Source: a virus. From it: a stretch of DNA of 64,000 bases. Shown piece by piece: positions 1 through 6,712 of the stretch (position 1 is the first letter of the stretch; the number at the start of each line of letters is the position of its first letter). The translations under genes were made by a program, and so were the position numbers. The notes beneath the pieces were generated by a model that was not told the DNA's origin, did not search any database, and was given only the letters and a program-made list of their open reading frames with translations. Location of the stretch: the IMG/VR virus record IMGVR_UViG_3300009103_000025, positions 1 through 64,000 of that record. The stretch is one strand, 5' to 3'.

Positions 1-125
1 ATATAACCTATACTAACAACAATAATGATAGTAACACCTATATACTCTCGAAACAATTCCACAGTGTAGAGGAATCACAAACCACGTTCTAGGCGCACAT
101 GGAGAAAATTCAATTTTTTTAGCCT
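1..125. promoter_or_regulatory. Promoter-like left edge with possible short transcript
   Basis: No convincing gene lies before base 188. Read on the minus strand, bases 1-18 contain GTTAGTA followed by TTATAT, a degraded form of the promoter motif used elsewhere. On the plus strand, bases 31-48 contain GTAACACCTATATA, followed about 65 bases later by a run of seven T (114-120). This could give a very short transcript; the only reading frame in it encodes seven residues. Weakly supported. Confidence 0.25.
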
Positions 126-150
126 TTTGAGCCTACAAATGATACAAGTG

Positions 151-169
151 GATAGTAACTCTTATAAAG
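151..169 (+). promoter_or_regulatory. Promoter of the 188 gene
   Basis: GATAGTAACT followed by CTTATAAAG, centred about 23 bases before the ATG at 188. It matches the GTTAGTAA-plus-TATA class and implies a leaderless or nearly leaderless mRNA. Confidence 0.55.
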
Positions 170-187
170 TCGGAAAAAAGTGGATCT

Positions 188-475
188 ATGTTGACAGCAA
201 AAAAAGATACAAGGTTTCATTCTATGGTTGAAACCATAATAGACTGTAGTTTAGGATTCATGATAGGTATTCTAGTAAATTACTTAATACTACCATTCTA
301 CACTATACAGATACAAAACGGAGAATTTTGGGGTATGGCATCAATATCATTTTGGTACTTGGCTGTATCATTAATAAGGAGATATATGGTAAGACGGTGG
401 TTTGAGAATCACAAAAAGGCTTTTGCTAAATGGTGTTATGAGATTTCTCATAGTCGGAGATTAAATTTCTTATAA
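188..475 (+). CDS. Small two-helix membrane protein (DUF7220-like phage family)
   Basis: This 95-residue protein has two hydrophobic stretches (about residues 18-40 and 48-64) joined by a short polar turn, then an arginine-rich tail with the pattern IRRYMVRRWFE. That pattern, with a first helix ending near a PFY motif, is what I recall of DUF7220, a family of small phage membrane proteins of unknown function. It starts at ATG 188, about 23 bases after a TATA box, so it is probably transcribed alone. Its 3' end overlaps the 3' end of a convergent small minus-strand gene. No function can be assigned beyond membrane location. Confidence 0.65.
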   Translation: MLTAKKDTRFHSMVETIIDCSLGFMIGILVNYLILPFYTIQIQNGEFWGMASISFWYLAVSLIRRYMVRRWFENHKKAFAKWCYEISHSRRLNFL

Positions 476-596
476 CCTTTTTTCTATAATCAAACTGTTC
501 AGGCTTTGTATCGTCATCTGTCCATTTCATGTTTTCTATTATAAGAAGCCAATCATCGTAATGTTGTTTCCAAGTTTTATCATCGTCATACATCAT
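426..596 (-). CDS. Small acidic hypothetical protein
   Basis: A 56-residue frame rich in D, K and W (a WKQHYDDW segment early on). It begins with ATGATGTATGA, so its start overlaps the stop codon of the upstream 39-residue zinc-type gene, and an AGAGAGG motif lies just upstream, both suggesting translational coupling. It is the last gene of the minus-strand operon that starts near 2183 or 2446. It overlaps the end of the 188-475 gene by 50 bases, which lowers certainty. No family recognised. Confidence 0.4.
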   Translation of the reverse strand: MMYDDDKTWKQHYDDWLLIIENMKWTDDDTKPEQFDYRKKVIRNLISDYEKSHNTI

Positions 597-705
597 CTTT
601 AGTCATCCTCTCTTCTAATAATATAGAATCTTCTGATTGACAACAAGTCCTACAATAGAACTTAAAATCTTTAAAGAAAAAATTGGGGTGTTCGCACAGT
701 GCCAT
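586..705 (-). CDS. Small zinc-binding protein
   Basis: A 39-residue frame with C4, H6 and a CRTCC segment, which could hold one metal ion. It follows the preceding membrane-protein gene by 13 bases with an AAGGATAG Shine-Dalgarno-like sequence. Its end overlaps the start of the next gene (ATGATGTATGA). Position and coupling make it likely real; function unknown. Confidence 0.45.
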   Translation of the reverse strand: MALCEHPNFFFKDFKFYCRTCCQSEDSILLEERMTKDDV

Positions 706-718
706 AATCAATCTATCC

Positions 719-925
719 TTAATTACAAACCTCATAGTACGTTCCGTTCGGTGCTACGGCTGGATGACAGCCTTTAGTAACATAGTCTGGATAAATAGAA
801 ATGTCCCTACTTGGCTCGTTACTTGGTAGAAAGATCTTAGTATCTGAATCTCCAGCGACCAAAGCAGTAACACCTACCCCAGCTACAACACATATAATTG
901 CTATTATAAACTTAAACTGTATCAT
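719..925 (-). CDS. Small secreted or membrane-anchored protein
   Basis: The chosen start (925) follows a GAGAGAGG Shine-Dalgarno sequence and overlaps the end of the upstream zinc-ribbon gene; an upstream in-frame ATG at 940 is possible. The 68-residue product starts with a hydrophobic helix (MIQFKFIIAIICVV, then alanine/valine/glycine) and continues with a short polar domain containing two cysteines (KGCHP and the C-terminal VCN), which could form a disulfide outside the cell. It may be a small envelope protein. No family recognised. Confidence 0.6.
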   Translation of the reverse strand: MIQFKFIIAIICVVAGVGVTALVAGDSDTKIFLPSNEPSRDISIYPDYVTKGCHPAVAPNGTYYEVCN

Positions 926-1004
926 TACCTCTCTCTCCACATTTAGGGCAAACCTTTTTTTGGAACCTTATAAAGCATTTATGACAGTAATAATAATTTT
1001 CCAT
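912..1004 (-). CDS. Mini zinc-ribbon protein (30 aa)
   Basis: A 30-residue frame with CHKC and CPKC knuckles twelve residues apart, a complete four-cysteine zinc ribbon. It is one of many such tiny proteins in this genome. Its end overlaps the start of the next gene by 14 bases, as expected in a tightly packed operon. Function unknown; protein or nucleic-acid binding is plausible. Confidence 0.55.
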   Translation of the reverse strand: MENYYYCHKCFIRFQKKVCPKCGERGNDTV

Positions 1005-1023
1005 TGTATAGTTGTAATATTTG

Positions 1024-1158
1024 CTAAAAGATGGCATATAATATCACTGCCAAAGCACTAGGAACTCCCACAGATATTGCAATGGTCAAATTACGTCTAC
1101 GACGTTCACCTCGAACGTCTGGATGACCATCTTTAATCTTATCGCTAATCTTTACCAT
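1024..1158 (-). CDS. Small single-helix membrane protein
   Basis: A 44-residue frame with a basic segment (RGERRRRN) followed by one transmembrane helix of about 20 residues running to the C-terminus. The start ATG at 1158 overlaps the end of the upstream gene (AAAGATGGTAAAGATTAG), a typical coupled arrangement. The basic cluster before the helix suggests the N-terminus is cytoplasmic. Function unknown. Confidence 0.55.
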   Translation of the reverse strand: MVKISDKIKDGHPDVRGERRRRNLTIAISVGVPSALAVILYAIF

Positions 1159-1699
1159 CTTTATTTCTCTCCACGTCAACTTTTGTAATTTTTACTCCTT
1201 TTTTAGGTTTACGCTTATTTTTTTGCTTTTCACGCTCCTCAGCAAGTATTTTTTTACCATAATCTGATTCTGCGTCTATAGCCTCCATTACAACTGGATT
1301 ACCCTTATCATCCTTGGTCTCAAACAAAGTTTTGCCAGTTTTATCTAATTCTTCCATATCTGGTCTGTCTCTACCTTCTGCACCAGCAATCATCTCTAAA
1401 GCCTTTCTCTTGTTTTCCTTTTCTTCATCTGATGAGGTATCAACATCTTTCCATTCAACACCCCCCATTTCAGCAGCTCTTGCATTTGCTTCTGCTCTTT
1501 GTGTATCTTGTTTCTTGTCTAACTCTCTCATTTGGTCAGCCTCCATTTCTTTATATTCCCATAATTCTTTAGCATTTATAATTAAAGTACCTTGAACTCT
1601 AAATAAGCATCTAAGTAAGTCTTTATGTGAGTGGTCACCAAATAACTCATTACAAGCGTAACAACGCTCTTTTTTGATAGTGTTAGTCCCTATCGTCAT
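1145..1699 (-). CDS. Zinc-knuckle, charged coiled-coil protein
   Basis: The start at 1699 (fifteen bases inside a longer frame) is preceded by GGAGGAACGTATC, a strong Shine-Dalgarno sequence. The product of about 184 residues begins with a CYACNELFGDHSH motif, a candidate C2H2-type metal site, followed by a long highly charged helical region rich in K, E and D ending in a lysine-rich tail. It sits between a C2H2 zinc-finger gene and a membrane-protein gene. It may bind nucleic acid or act as a scaffold, but no family is recognised. Confidence 0.6.
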   Translation of the reverse strand: MTIGTNTIKKERCYACNELFGDHSHKDLLRCLFRVQGTLIINAKELWEYKEMEADQMRELDKKQDTQRAEANARAAEMGGVEWKDVDTSSDEEKENKRKALEMIAGAEGRDRPDMEELDKTGKTLFETKDDKGNPVVMEAIDAESDYGKKILAEEREKQKNKRKPKKGVKITKVDVERNKDGKD

Positions 1700-1844
1700 G
1701 ATACGTTCCTCCATCTATATTTCTTAACCCCTCTTCCTCATCTTGTTTGGCATGTACGTCTCTGATATGCTGTAAGACATCATCGAATGTTTCAAAGTCT
1801 TTTCGTTCACAATATATACAATGTTTGATGTCATCATATGGCAT
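1683..1844 (-). CDS. C2H2 zinc-finger protein
   Basis: The 53-residue product contains CIYC, twelve residues, then H-x4-H (QHIRDVH), a classical single C2H2 zinc finger, followed by an acidic tail. I prefer the start at 1844 because GGTATATAAG lies about 24 bases upstream, giving a leaderless transcript from an internal promoter; an in-frame start at 1925 would overlap the previous gene by 56 bases. Single-finger C2H2 proteins are common transcription factors in archaeal viruses, so a regulatory role is plausible but unproven. Confidence 0.6.
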   Translation of the reverse strand: MPYDDIKHCIYCERKDFETFDDVLQHIRDVHAKQDEEEGLRNIDGGTYHDDRD

Positions 1845-1869
1845 ACATTCGAAATTACGTGGTAGCAAC

Positions 1870-2052
1870 TTATATACCTTGTTGTATGGTATCAGGTGAA
1901 TATTGATTCTTGTTAAAGTCTCCAATCTGTTTCATATATTTAGATGTATAATCATTATAGAACCAAAGTGCAATCATAACAGCACCTACTGGCAGTAAGA
2001 AGCCTGTACATGCGAAGAATATACCTAGGTATAGCATCCAATTAGGGCTCAT
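1870..2052 (-). CDS. Small two-helix membrane protein
   Basis: Start at 2052 is set by AAGGAGGAACTCAACAAATG: a strong Shine-Dalgarno and an ATGA overlap with the upstream stop codon. The 60-residue product has a hydrophobic hairpin (roughly MLYLGIFFACTGFLLPV and AVMIALWF) and a polar C-terminus ending DTIQQGI. It could be holin-like or a membrane anchor; I cannot tell which. Confidence 0.55.
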   Translation of the reverse strand: MSPNWMLYLGIFFACTGFLLPVGAVMIALWFYNDYTSKYMKQIGDFNKNQYSPDTIQQGI

Positions 2053-2183
2053 TTGTTGAGTTCCTCCTTGATTTTCCATAGGTCGTTTTGAACTCGCTGG
2101 AAATCTCGGAGACAGAGTTGAATCTTGTCGCTTATCTGAGCCAGCCGTATGTTAACGTCGACAGACTGATTTATCTTATCCAT
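2049..2183 (-). CDS. Small coiled-coil protein
   Basis: A 44-residue frame of heptad-like amphipathic sequence (IRLAQISDKIQLCLRDFQ and onwards). It begins about 30 bases after the promoter at 2202-2224 and its end overlaps the start of the next gene, so it is the lead gene of this operon. Probably an oligomeric helical protein or a partner of the following membrane protein. Confidence 0.5.
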   Translation of the reverse strand: MDKINQSVDVNIRLAQISDKIQLCLRDFQRVQNDLWKIKEELNK

Positions 2184-2201
2184 ACATACTAGACGTACGA
2201 A

Positions 2202-2224
2202 CCACTTAATAAGGCTTACTAACG
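2202..2224 (-). promoter_or_regulatory. Promoter of the left minus-strand operon
   Basis: Minus strand reads GTTAGTAAGCCTTATTAAG, the same motif as in front of many right-arm genes, with the TATA box about 30 bases before the ATG at 2183. Confidence 0.65.
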
Positions 2225-2236
2225 CACACCAATCCC

Positions 2237-2260
2237 AAAAAAAATTCGCCCTTCGGGCTC
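2237..2260 (-). terminator. Hairpin plus T-run terminator
   Basis: On the minus strand GCCCGAAGGGC can form a four-base-pair stem (2248-2258) and is followed by GAATTTTTTTT. It lies just after the stop codon of the 59-residue gene and just before the next promoter, so it probably separates two transcripts. Confidence 0.55.
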
Positions 2261-2266
2261 ATAGAA

Positions 2267-2446
2267 TTAGTCTTCTTCATGTACTTTTGTTTCTTGCAGT
2301 TCTTTCATTTTGTCCTCTGCTAGGAACGTCAGTTTCCAGAACGTACGTTTGTGTTCGAGAGGCATCTCCGTTAACGCTCGTTTTCCGAATGTACCTTCAA
2401 ACCAACTTAATATTACATTATAGTCTTCAGGTTCAAGTTCTACCAT
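2267..2446 (-). CDS. Small hypothetical protein (59 aa)
   Basis: An acidic, single-domain protein with a helical pattern (VILSWFEGTFGKRAL, then EHKRTFWKLTFLAEDKMKEL). It starts MVELEPEDYN at 2446 and is followed by a clear terminator. A TATA-like CTATATAAAC lies about 43 bases upstream on the minus strand. Codon phasing and the terminator support it as a real gene. No family recognised. Confidence 0.5.
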   Translation of the reverse strand: MVELEPEDYNVILSWFEGTFGKRALTEMPLEHKRTFWKLTFLAEDKMKELQETKVHEED

Positions 2447-2489
2447 AGTTTGTTATCTTCGACATAACTAATAAGTATATCTGTTTATA

Positions 2490-2612
2490 TAGGGGGTGAT
2501 CGTGTAGCTGGCTCGCAACACCAGACCTTCGTGGCTCTTATCTCATGTCCGTGTGAACACATAGAGATTTACCATTCGACGTGCTCTCGCTCACACTACT
2601 ACACAATATAGG
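2490..2612. ncRNA. Candidate structured RNA, tRNA-like fold
   Basis: This stretch is clearly richer in G and C than its surroundings and has no reading frame. GTGTAG (2502-2507) can pair with CTACAC (2599-2604), enclosing CTGG/CCAG (2508-2524), ATCTC/GAGAT with inner ATGT/ACAT, and GTG/CAC stems. On the minus strand the order is acceptor-like stem, U-A, short D-like arm, long middle arm, five-pair arm with a seven-base loop, acceptor 3' strand, as in a tRNA. The T-loop is not canonical (GTTGCGA) and the middle arm is too long unless it holds an intron. Could equally be another structured RNA or a packaging or replication site. Confidence 0.3.
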
Positions 2613-2624
2613 AATCTTTTAATA

Positions 2625-2634
2625 TGTTTATATG
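2625..2634 (+). promoter_or_regulatory. TATA box of the 2646 gene
   Basis: TGTTTATATG about 16-21 bases before ATG 2646, in the T-rich leader after the structured element. Plain TATA without the GTTAGTAA motif. Confidence 0.4.
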
Positions 2635-2645
2635 TATTTGTTCTT

Positions 2646-2771
2646 ATGGCAGACAAAATCATAGAATCTGAGAAACCTCAAGAGAAAGTAGAAAAGAAGG
2701 TAAGTAAGTCTTCTTGTGCATGTACTGGGTCTAGAAACATAGATTGTTCAGAACATGGTGACAAAAACTAG
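2646..2771 (+). CDS. Small lysine-rich, cysteine-containing protein
   Basis: A 41-residue frame: a charged N-terminal half (SEKPQEKVEKKVSK) and a C-terminal CACTGS...CSEHG motif that could bind a metal ion. It is followed after 50 bases by the portal gene. Small and without known relatives that I can recall, but it has its own TATA box. Confidence 0.45.
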   Translation: MADKIIESEKPQEKVEKKVSKSSCACTGSRNIDCSEHGDKN

Positions 2772-2789
2772 ACAAAAACGTTACATAAT

Positions 2790-2821
2790 GTTTATATAAT
2801 GGGGTTATTAAGTCTTACTAT
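2790..2821 (+). promoter_or_regulatory. Portal promoter with overlapping inverted motif
   Basis: GTTTATATAA (2790-2799) is a TATA box about 27 bases before the portal ATG. Immediately after it, 2801-2821 reads GGGGTTATTAAGTCTTACTAT, whose reverse complement is the AGTAAGACTTAATAACCCC element found in right-arm promoters. It overlaps the expected transcription start, so it could be an operator. Confidence 0.5.
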
Positions 2822-4828
2822 ATGGGATTTAAAGACACTCTAAGTGCATTTGCATCTAGATTTACCAATAAATCAACAACCGAAGGTACTACAAGACCTT
2901 CTATAGCAACACCATACATGAGCACTGATACAGGTGCTAAATTACCAATTTTCCCATTTCCTCTCATAATGATTTATGAGTTAGCAGATAACATAGATGC
3001 ATTAAGAATACCTATTGAAACTCTAAACAGAGAAATGTTCAAGAATGGATTTGAGGTTGTAGAGAAATGGAAGTTTAAATGTGAGAATTGTGGAAAAGAA
3101 TTCCAATACAAACCAATCAAAGGAGACCATAAAGATGAACAACCATTTGAACAAAACGCAGATAATGAATCACAATCATTACCAAGAAATGATGCTAAAA
3201 AGGCTATTGCACATGAACTAAATGAATCAGAAGAGATGGAATGTGATACATGTGGTAGTGATAAATTATTAAGACCTATACCAGAAAATAGGAAAAAATT
3301 AGAGAATTTACTCGTAAATCCTATCAATGGAAACGAACAAACCCTAGAAGATTTAGCAAGACAGTTAGAGAGAGATTTAGAAATTGCAGATAATGCATAT
3401 TGTTTAGTACTTAAGAATTATAAAATTGATGATAGAACTGGTAAGATTAATCATGAACAATCTGAAGTAAAAGAGTTACTTAGAATAGACCCCCCACAAG
3501 TCGCTTTAATTGCAGACTCTGATGGAAGAATTGGTTATGATGATAAGAGAAACAAAGTGTTTGTATGTCCTAGATTTGAACACCGAGATAGAAGATTAAA
3601 TGTACCAAAATGTGATAGATGTGGTGCAGAAGCATTAAAGGCAGTTATTGAAGTTAACTCAGTTTATTCAATCGGTATACCACAACCAAAACGTGTAGTA
3701 TATGGTGAAGGTGAAGTTATTTGGAAAGCAGGCAAATACAAACCATCATTGCTCTATGGGTACTCTCCAATATACTCTATTTGGTCAAAAGCAATGTCCT
3801 TATCCCATATGGATGAGTATATTAGAAAATACTTTGATAAGATGAGACCTCCAAGAGGTATGTTAGTTATTGCATCTCGTAACTATGAGACATTTAGGAA
3901 ATCTTGGGATGTTTTAGAACAAAAAGCAACCGAAGACCCATACATGATACACCCATTATTGGTTGAATCAGACAAAGGAGGTAAGAATATGGCTCAATGG
4001 ATTGATTTCACTGGTAGTTTGAAGGAATTAGAGTTTACTGAGATAAGAAGAGAGATTAGAATGATAATCGGAGCCGTTTTTGGCGTTCTACCATTATACT
4101 TTGGTGAATTACCAAGTGGATGGAGTCAAGAAGGACTACAAGTTACTATCACTAACCGTGCAATTAAATGGGGTCAAGACATTTTAGCACAAGCATTTTT
4201 GAGAAAGTTCGCAAAATTATTAGAAGTTGATGATTGGGAGTTAAGATTAAAAGGTGGAGAAGAGAACGACAAACTCAGAGACCTACAAATACAAGGGGTT
4301 GAAATACAAAACATGGCAGCTATGCAAGGAATGGGCTTTGAAGTTACAAGAACACACACTGGTGAGTTCAAAGTATCTAAAAATCCAATTATTAACCCTA
4401 CAATGATGATGTTAGAGAGTAATAATGACGATGAAAAACCAAATACAAGTGGTTCAAAAGGTCGTGGTAGAGGCACAGCAGCTCCAAAAGAAGACCAACA
4501 AGAAATAGACGGTAAACCAAAGAAACAAAGACCATCTGATAAGGGTGGAATTGGTCAAGGAGCACCAGCTAGTGGTAAAGGTACATCACAATCTAAGAAA
4601 GCAGACTTACAACCATACTTAGAACCTAGAAGATTCCCAGATGGAATCACACCAGCAAACTTCGAGATAGTAAAATCAACACTTCAAAGTGCAATAGACT
4701 TCGATTGGACAAAGAAAAAGACTGTTGATGAGTTAAGAACCAAGGCAAACATGACAGTTAGACAAGCACGTGAAATAGTTAAACAAGAATTAGCAGATAC
4801 TAAAAGATGGGAAGAAGAAGAATTTTAG
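2822..4828 (+). CDS. Portal protein with zinc-knuckle insertions
   Basis: This 668-residue protein forms the dodecameric DNA channel of the head vertex. The core after residue 290 has portal hallmarks: a stem/wing region (YSPIYSIWSKAMSLSHMDEYIRKYF), a segment around PPRGMLVI, and a helix-rich part with a GVLPLYFGELPSGWSQEG loop and ITNRAIKWGQDIL. Unusually, it carries two cysteine clusters: CENC (87-90) with CDTC (141-144), and C249/H254 with CDRC (264-267), suggesting two zinc-binding insertions. The C-terminal 130 residues are low-complexity (G, K, S, Q) and then helical. It opens the structural cluster, but the terminase gene is 32 kb away. Portal identity is from overall pattern, not a database match. 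Confidence 0.8.
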   Translation: MGFKDTLSAFASRFTNKSTTEGTTRPSIATPYMSTDTGAKLPIFPFPLIMIYELADNIDALRIPIETLNREMFKNGFEVVEKWKFKCENCGKEFQYKPIKGDHKDEQPFEQNADNESQSLPRNDAKKAIAHELNESEEMECDTCGSDKLLRPIPENRKKLENLLVNPINGNEQTLEDLARQLERDLEIADNAYCLVLKNYKIDDRTGKINHEQSEVKELLRIDPPQVALIADSDGRIGYDDKRNKVFVCPRFEHRDRRLNVPKCDRCGAEALKAVIEVNSVYSIGIPQPKRVVYGEGEVIWKAGKYKPSLLYGYSPIYSIWSKAMSLSHMDEYIRKYFDKMRPPRGMLVIASRNYETFRKSWDVLEQKATEDPYMIHPLLVESDKGGKNMAQWIDFTGSLKELEFTEIRREIRMIIGAVFGVLPLYFGELPSGWSQEGLQVTITNRAIKWGQDILAQAFLRKFAKLLEVDDWELRLKGGEENDKLRDLQIQGVEIQNMAAMQGMGFEVTRTHTGEFKVSKNPIINPTMMMLESNNDDEKPNTSGSKGRGRGTAAPKEDQQEIDGKPKKQRPSDKGGIGQGAPASGKGTSQSKKADLQPYLEPRRFPDGITPANFEIVKSTLQSAIDFDWTKKKTVDELRTKANMTVRQAREIVKQELADTKRWEEEEF

Positions 4829-5238
4829 ACCCCACTAAAATAGATGCACAAGTTGAGGAGAAATCCTTATATATGGCGAAATATGACCATAATGTAATGG
4901 TAGTATTTAGTAGAAAAAACAAAGATAAGATTCCAACCACTGACGACGCAAGAAAAACAAGATTACCTAGTGGTTCAAAAGTCAGATCAACTAAAGAATC
5001 AGCAGATAGAGCCTTAAAGGCAGCTGAAGAGAAAGCCAAAAGAACAGAAGAGTTTAAGAAGAGACAACAATCACCAAGAATAACAAACGTTTATTCAGCC
5101 GACTTTTCAAATATAGACGAAGTTCTTGAAGATTGTAAAAAACACTCACGTGAGCAAGGTGTAAACGACTATGCATGTAAGAATATTTATTCTGCATTAG
5201 CTGAAGCACTAAGAAAAATAAAACTCGCACAAAAATAA
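4807..5238 (+). CDS. Hypothetical basic protein following portal
   Basis: The 143-residue frame starts inside the end of the portal gene (22-base overlap). A start at 4873 (MAKYDHNVMV) is also possible, as GGAG lies upstream. The middle is a charged, lysine-rich helix (KESADRALKAAEEKAKRTEEFKKRQQ) and the C-terminal 50 residues look like a small helical domain. Position suggests a head-associated or assembly protein. No family recognised. Confidence 0.6.
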   Translation: MGRRRILDPTKIDAQVEEKSLYMAKYDHNVMVVFSRKNKDKIPTTDDARKTRLPSGSKVRSTKESADRALKAAEEKAKRTEEFKKRQQSPRITNVYSADFSNIDEVLEDCKKHSREQGVNDYACKNIYSALAEALRKIKLAQK

Positions 5239-5679
5239 TTGGCAACTAAACTAAACGTTGATACTGGAGGAGAATATGTCGGTAAAAAACTCTGGGAGAA
5301 TCATCAAGCTAATGAATATACACGTGTAAACAACTACAAAGAAGGTGTTTGCTTAAATTGTCTTAAAGTTGATGCAGTTTCAGCAACAATAGTAACAATT
5401 TGTGGTGATTGCGCTGGTAAAAGAGGTAGAGAACCACTTTTAGCCAAAGTTTCAGATAAAATGTATGGTCTTTGTTACTTTTGTGGTGAACATAAGTTCC
5501 ATATTGAAGAAATTAACGGTAGATTCTGTCATCCATGTCATAGAAAGATAGCAGATGTCACAAAACAGTATAATAAAAAGGGTGGATTATTCGGAAATCC
5601 ATTTTGGGAGAGAATTAAGAAGAAAAACGGTAAAGATTGGAGACAAATTATGTCTCAAAACCTAGGCAATAGGAGATAG
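5239..5679 (+). CDS. Double zinc-ribbon protein
   Basis: Start is TTG at 5239, overlapping the previous stop codon (TAATTG), so it is translationally coupled. The 146-residue protein has two cysteine pairs typical of a ribbon (CLNC, CGDC) and a second set (CYFCGEH...CHPCH), followed by a basic C-terminus with KQYNKKGGLFGNPFWERIKKK. It probably binds nucleic acid or a virion protein. It converges with, and overlaps by 18 bases, the minus-strand gene at 5662. Function unknown. Confidence 0.65.
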   Translation: MATKLNVDTGGEYVGKKLWENHQANEYTRVNNYKEGVCLNCLKVDAVSATIVTICGDCAGKRGREPLLAKVSDKMYGLCYFCGEHKFHIEEINGRFCHPCHRKIADVTKQYNKKGGLFGNPFWERIKKKNGKDWRQIMSQNLGNRR

Positions 5680-6129
5680 AAGAATAAATTCTATTCTTTG
5701 GGCTTTTACATTAAAGAATTTTAAAGACCAATCGATTTTACAATCCTTTTTAGGTCTGTCACCCCAAAATCTACCTACTTTAAAGAATACTTTTGGTTTT
5801 CTCATTCTTTTTTTAAAGAACATTATGTTATCTGTCTTTGGGTCAAATCTAACTTCATCATATTTTACTAATCTTTCATCACCAGTAAGATATTGATGGA
5901 TATTATTTTTTTGATAACATGTTATTGACCTTGAAGTATCTGGTCTATCAAAAAACTTCTCTATATCTACAACACACATTATTTTATGATCATCACTATC
6001 TGGGTTTCTAACATAAATATCACATAAATCTAATGATGCTTCATTAACATCAGCCTTATCTGACACCATGTGACCATTTCTTTTCACATATTCAGATATT
6101 GTATCATAAACATGCACTGATATTCCCAT
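5662..6129 (-). CDS. Hypothetical protein, divergent orphan in the head cluster
   Basis: The only minus-strand gene within the head module. I place its start at 6129 (MGISVHVYDT), exactly 24 bases from the centre of a palindromic TATA box; an upstream ATG at 6144 lies only 9 bases from that box and is unlikely. The 155 residues mix beta-rich and basic segments (FFKKRMRKPKVFFKVGRFWG). Its first half resembles a small nuclease-like alpha/beta pattern (CDIYVRNPDSDDHKIMCVVDIEKFF), which is only a guess. No family recognised. Confidence 0.6.
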   Translation of the reverse strand: MGISVHVYDTISEYVKRNGHMVSDKADVNEASLDLCDIYVRNPDSDDHKIMCVVDIEKFFDRPDTSRSITCYQKNNIHQYLTGDERLVKYDEVRFDPKTDNIMFFKKRMRKPKVFFKVGRFWGDRPKKDCKIDWSLKFFNVKAQRIEFILLSPIA

Positions 6130-6146
6130 AGTCACCAAAAGCATAT

Positions 6147-6160
6147 CTTTATTAATAAAG
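6147..6160. promoter_or_regulatory. Palindromic TATA box serving two divergent genes
   Basis: CTTTATTAATAAAG is a perfect 14-base palindrome. Its centre (6153.5) is 23.5 bases from the plus-strand ATG at 6177 and 24.5 bases from the minus-strand ATG at 6129, the distance expected for leaderless transcripts in both directions. Confidence 0.7.
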
Positions 6161-6176
6161 CTTTCGGATTTATTAT

Positions 6177-6392
6177 ATGGATGACGAAGGCACAGAAATG
6201 TGTGATTGTGGTAAAAAACGTTATGGTTATTTTGCAGACGCTGGATTCATATTTGTATGTTTTGCGTGTGGTAGGTTCAAATGTGAAGGATTCTCACCAG
6301 AGATGGAACAGTTCTTTAAGGATGAACCAGCAGTGATTCTACAGTTAATACAAGACGGTGTATTCAAATCATTATCAGATATAAAAGAGTGA
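6177..6392 (+). CDS. Small zinc-ribbon protein
   Basis: A 71-residue protein with CDC near the N-terminus and CFAC-GRFKC further on, so a probable four-cysteine zinc site, followed by an acidic helical tail (EMEQFFKDEPAVILQLIQDG). It starts 24 bases from the palindromic TATA box shared with the divergent gene. Possibly a regulator or adaptor protein. Confidence 0.55.
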   Translation: MDDEGTEMCDCGKKRYGYFADAGFIFVCFACGRFKCEGFSPEMEQFFKDEPAVILQLIQDGVFKSLSDIKE

Positions 6393-6400
6393 TCTTAATC

Positions 6401-6409
6401 CTTAAATAA
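6401..6409 (+). promoter_or_regulatory. TATA box of the 6430 gene
   Basis: CTTAAATAA preceded by TTAATC, about 25 bases before ATG 6430. Confidence 0.5.
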
Positions 6410-6429
6410 GATAGCCTATTATTGTTCTT

Positions 6430-6672
6430 ATGATAGAAAGCATATTCGAAGAGATAATAGTGGCAATAGCTTTGGCAGTCGGTGGTGTATTATTCGCTTT
6501 CTTTAGAAAAATGGCTAGTACCCAAAAAGACCTTTGTAATAAGGTGACAGACCTCCAAAAAGCCCTCATTATTTTAGCAACTGCTTTAGACCGTCAAACT
6601 AACCGTATTCATGAAGAGGCTGATTCTGATTTAGAGGATTTAGTCAGTAAGGTTATAAATGATTCAGAATAA
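6430..6672 (+). CDS. Membrane protein with coiled coil, holin-accessory-like
   Basis: The 80-residue protein has one N-terminal transmembrane helix (IIVAIALAVGGVLFAFF) and an amphipathic helix with heptad spacing (KDLCNKVTDLQKALIILATALDRQ) ending in an acidic tail. This one-helix-plus-coil layout is common among small phage lysis proteins that accompany a holin. The next gene encodes a holin-like protein, which supports that reading, but no endolysin is recognisable nearby. Confidence 0.5.
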   Translation: MIESIFEEIIVAIALAVGGVLFAFFRKMASTQKDLCNKVTDLQKALIILATALDRQTNRIHEEADSDLEDLVSKVINDSE

Positions 6673-6681
6673 TAATCAAAA

Positions 6682-6692
6682 TGTTTATATAA
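6682..6692 (+). promoter_or_regulatory. TATA box of the 6713 gene
   Basis: TGTTTATATAA about 25 bases before ATG 6713. Confidence 0.5.
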
Positions 6693-6712
6693 TTGGATCT
6701 AGGTGAGCTATT

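Noticed and set aside
801-1314. Plus-strand frames at 801-1061 and 1314-1595
   Set aside because: They lie opposite a well-packed minus-strand operon with Shine-Dalgarno sequences and overlapping stop/start codons.
2974-4476. Minus-strand frames inside the portal gene
   Set aside because: Shadows of the portal coding sequence without promoters or start signals.
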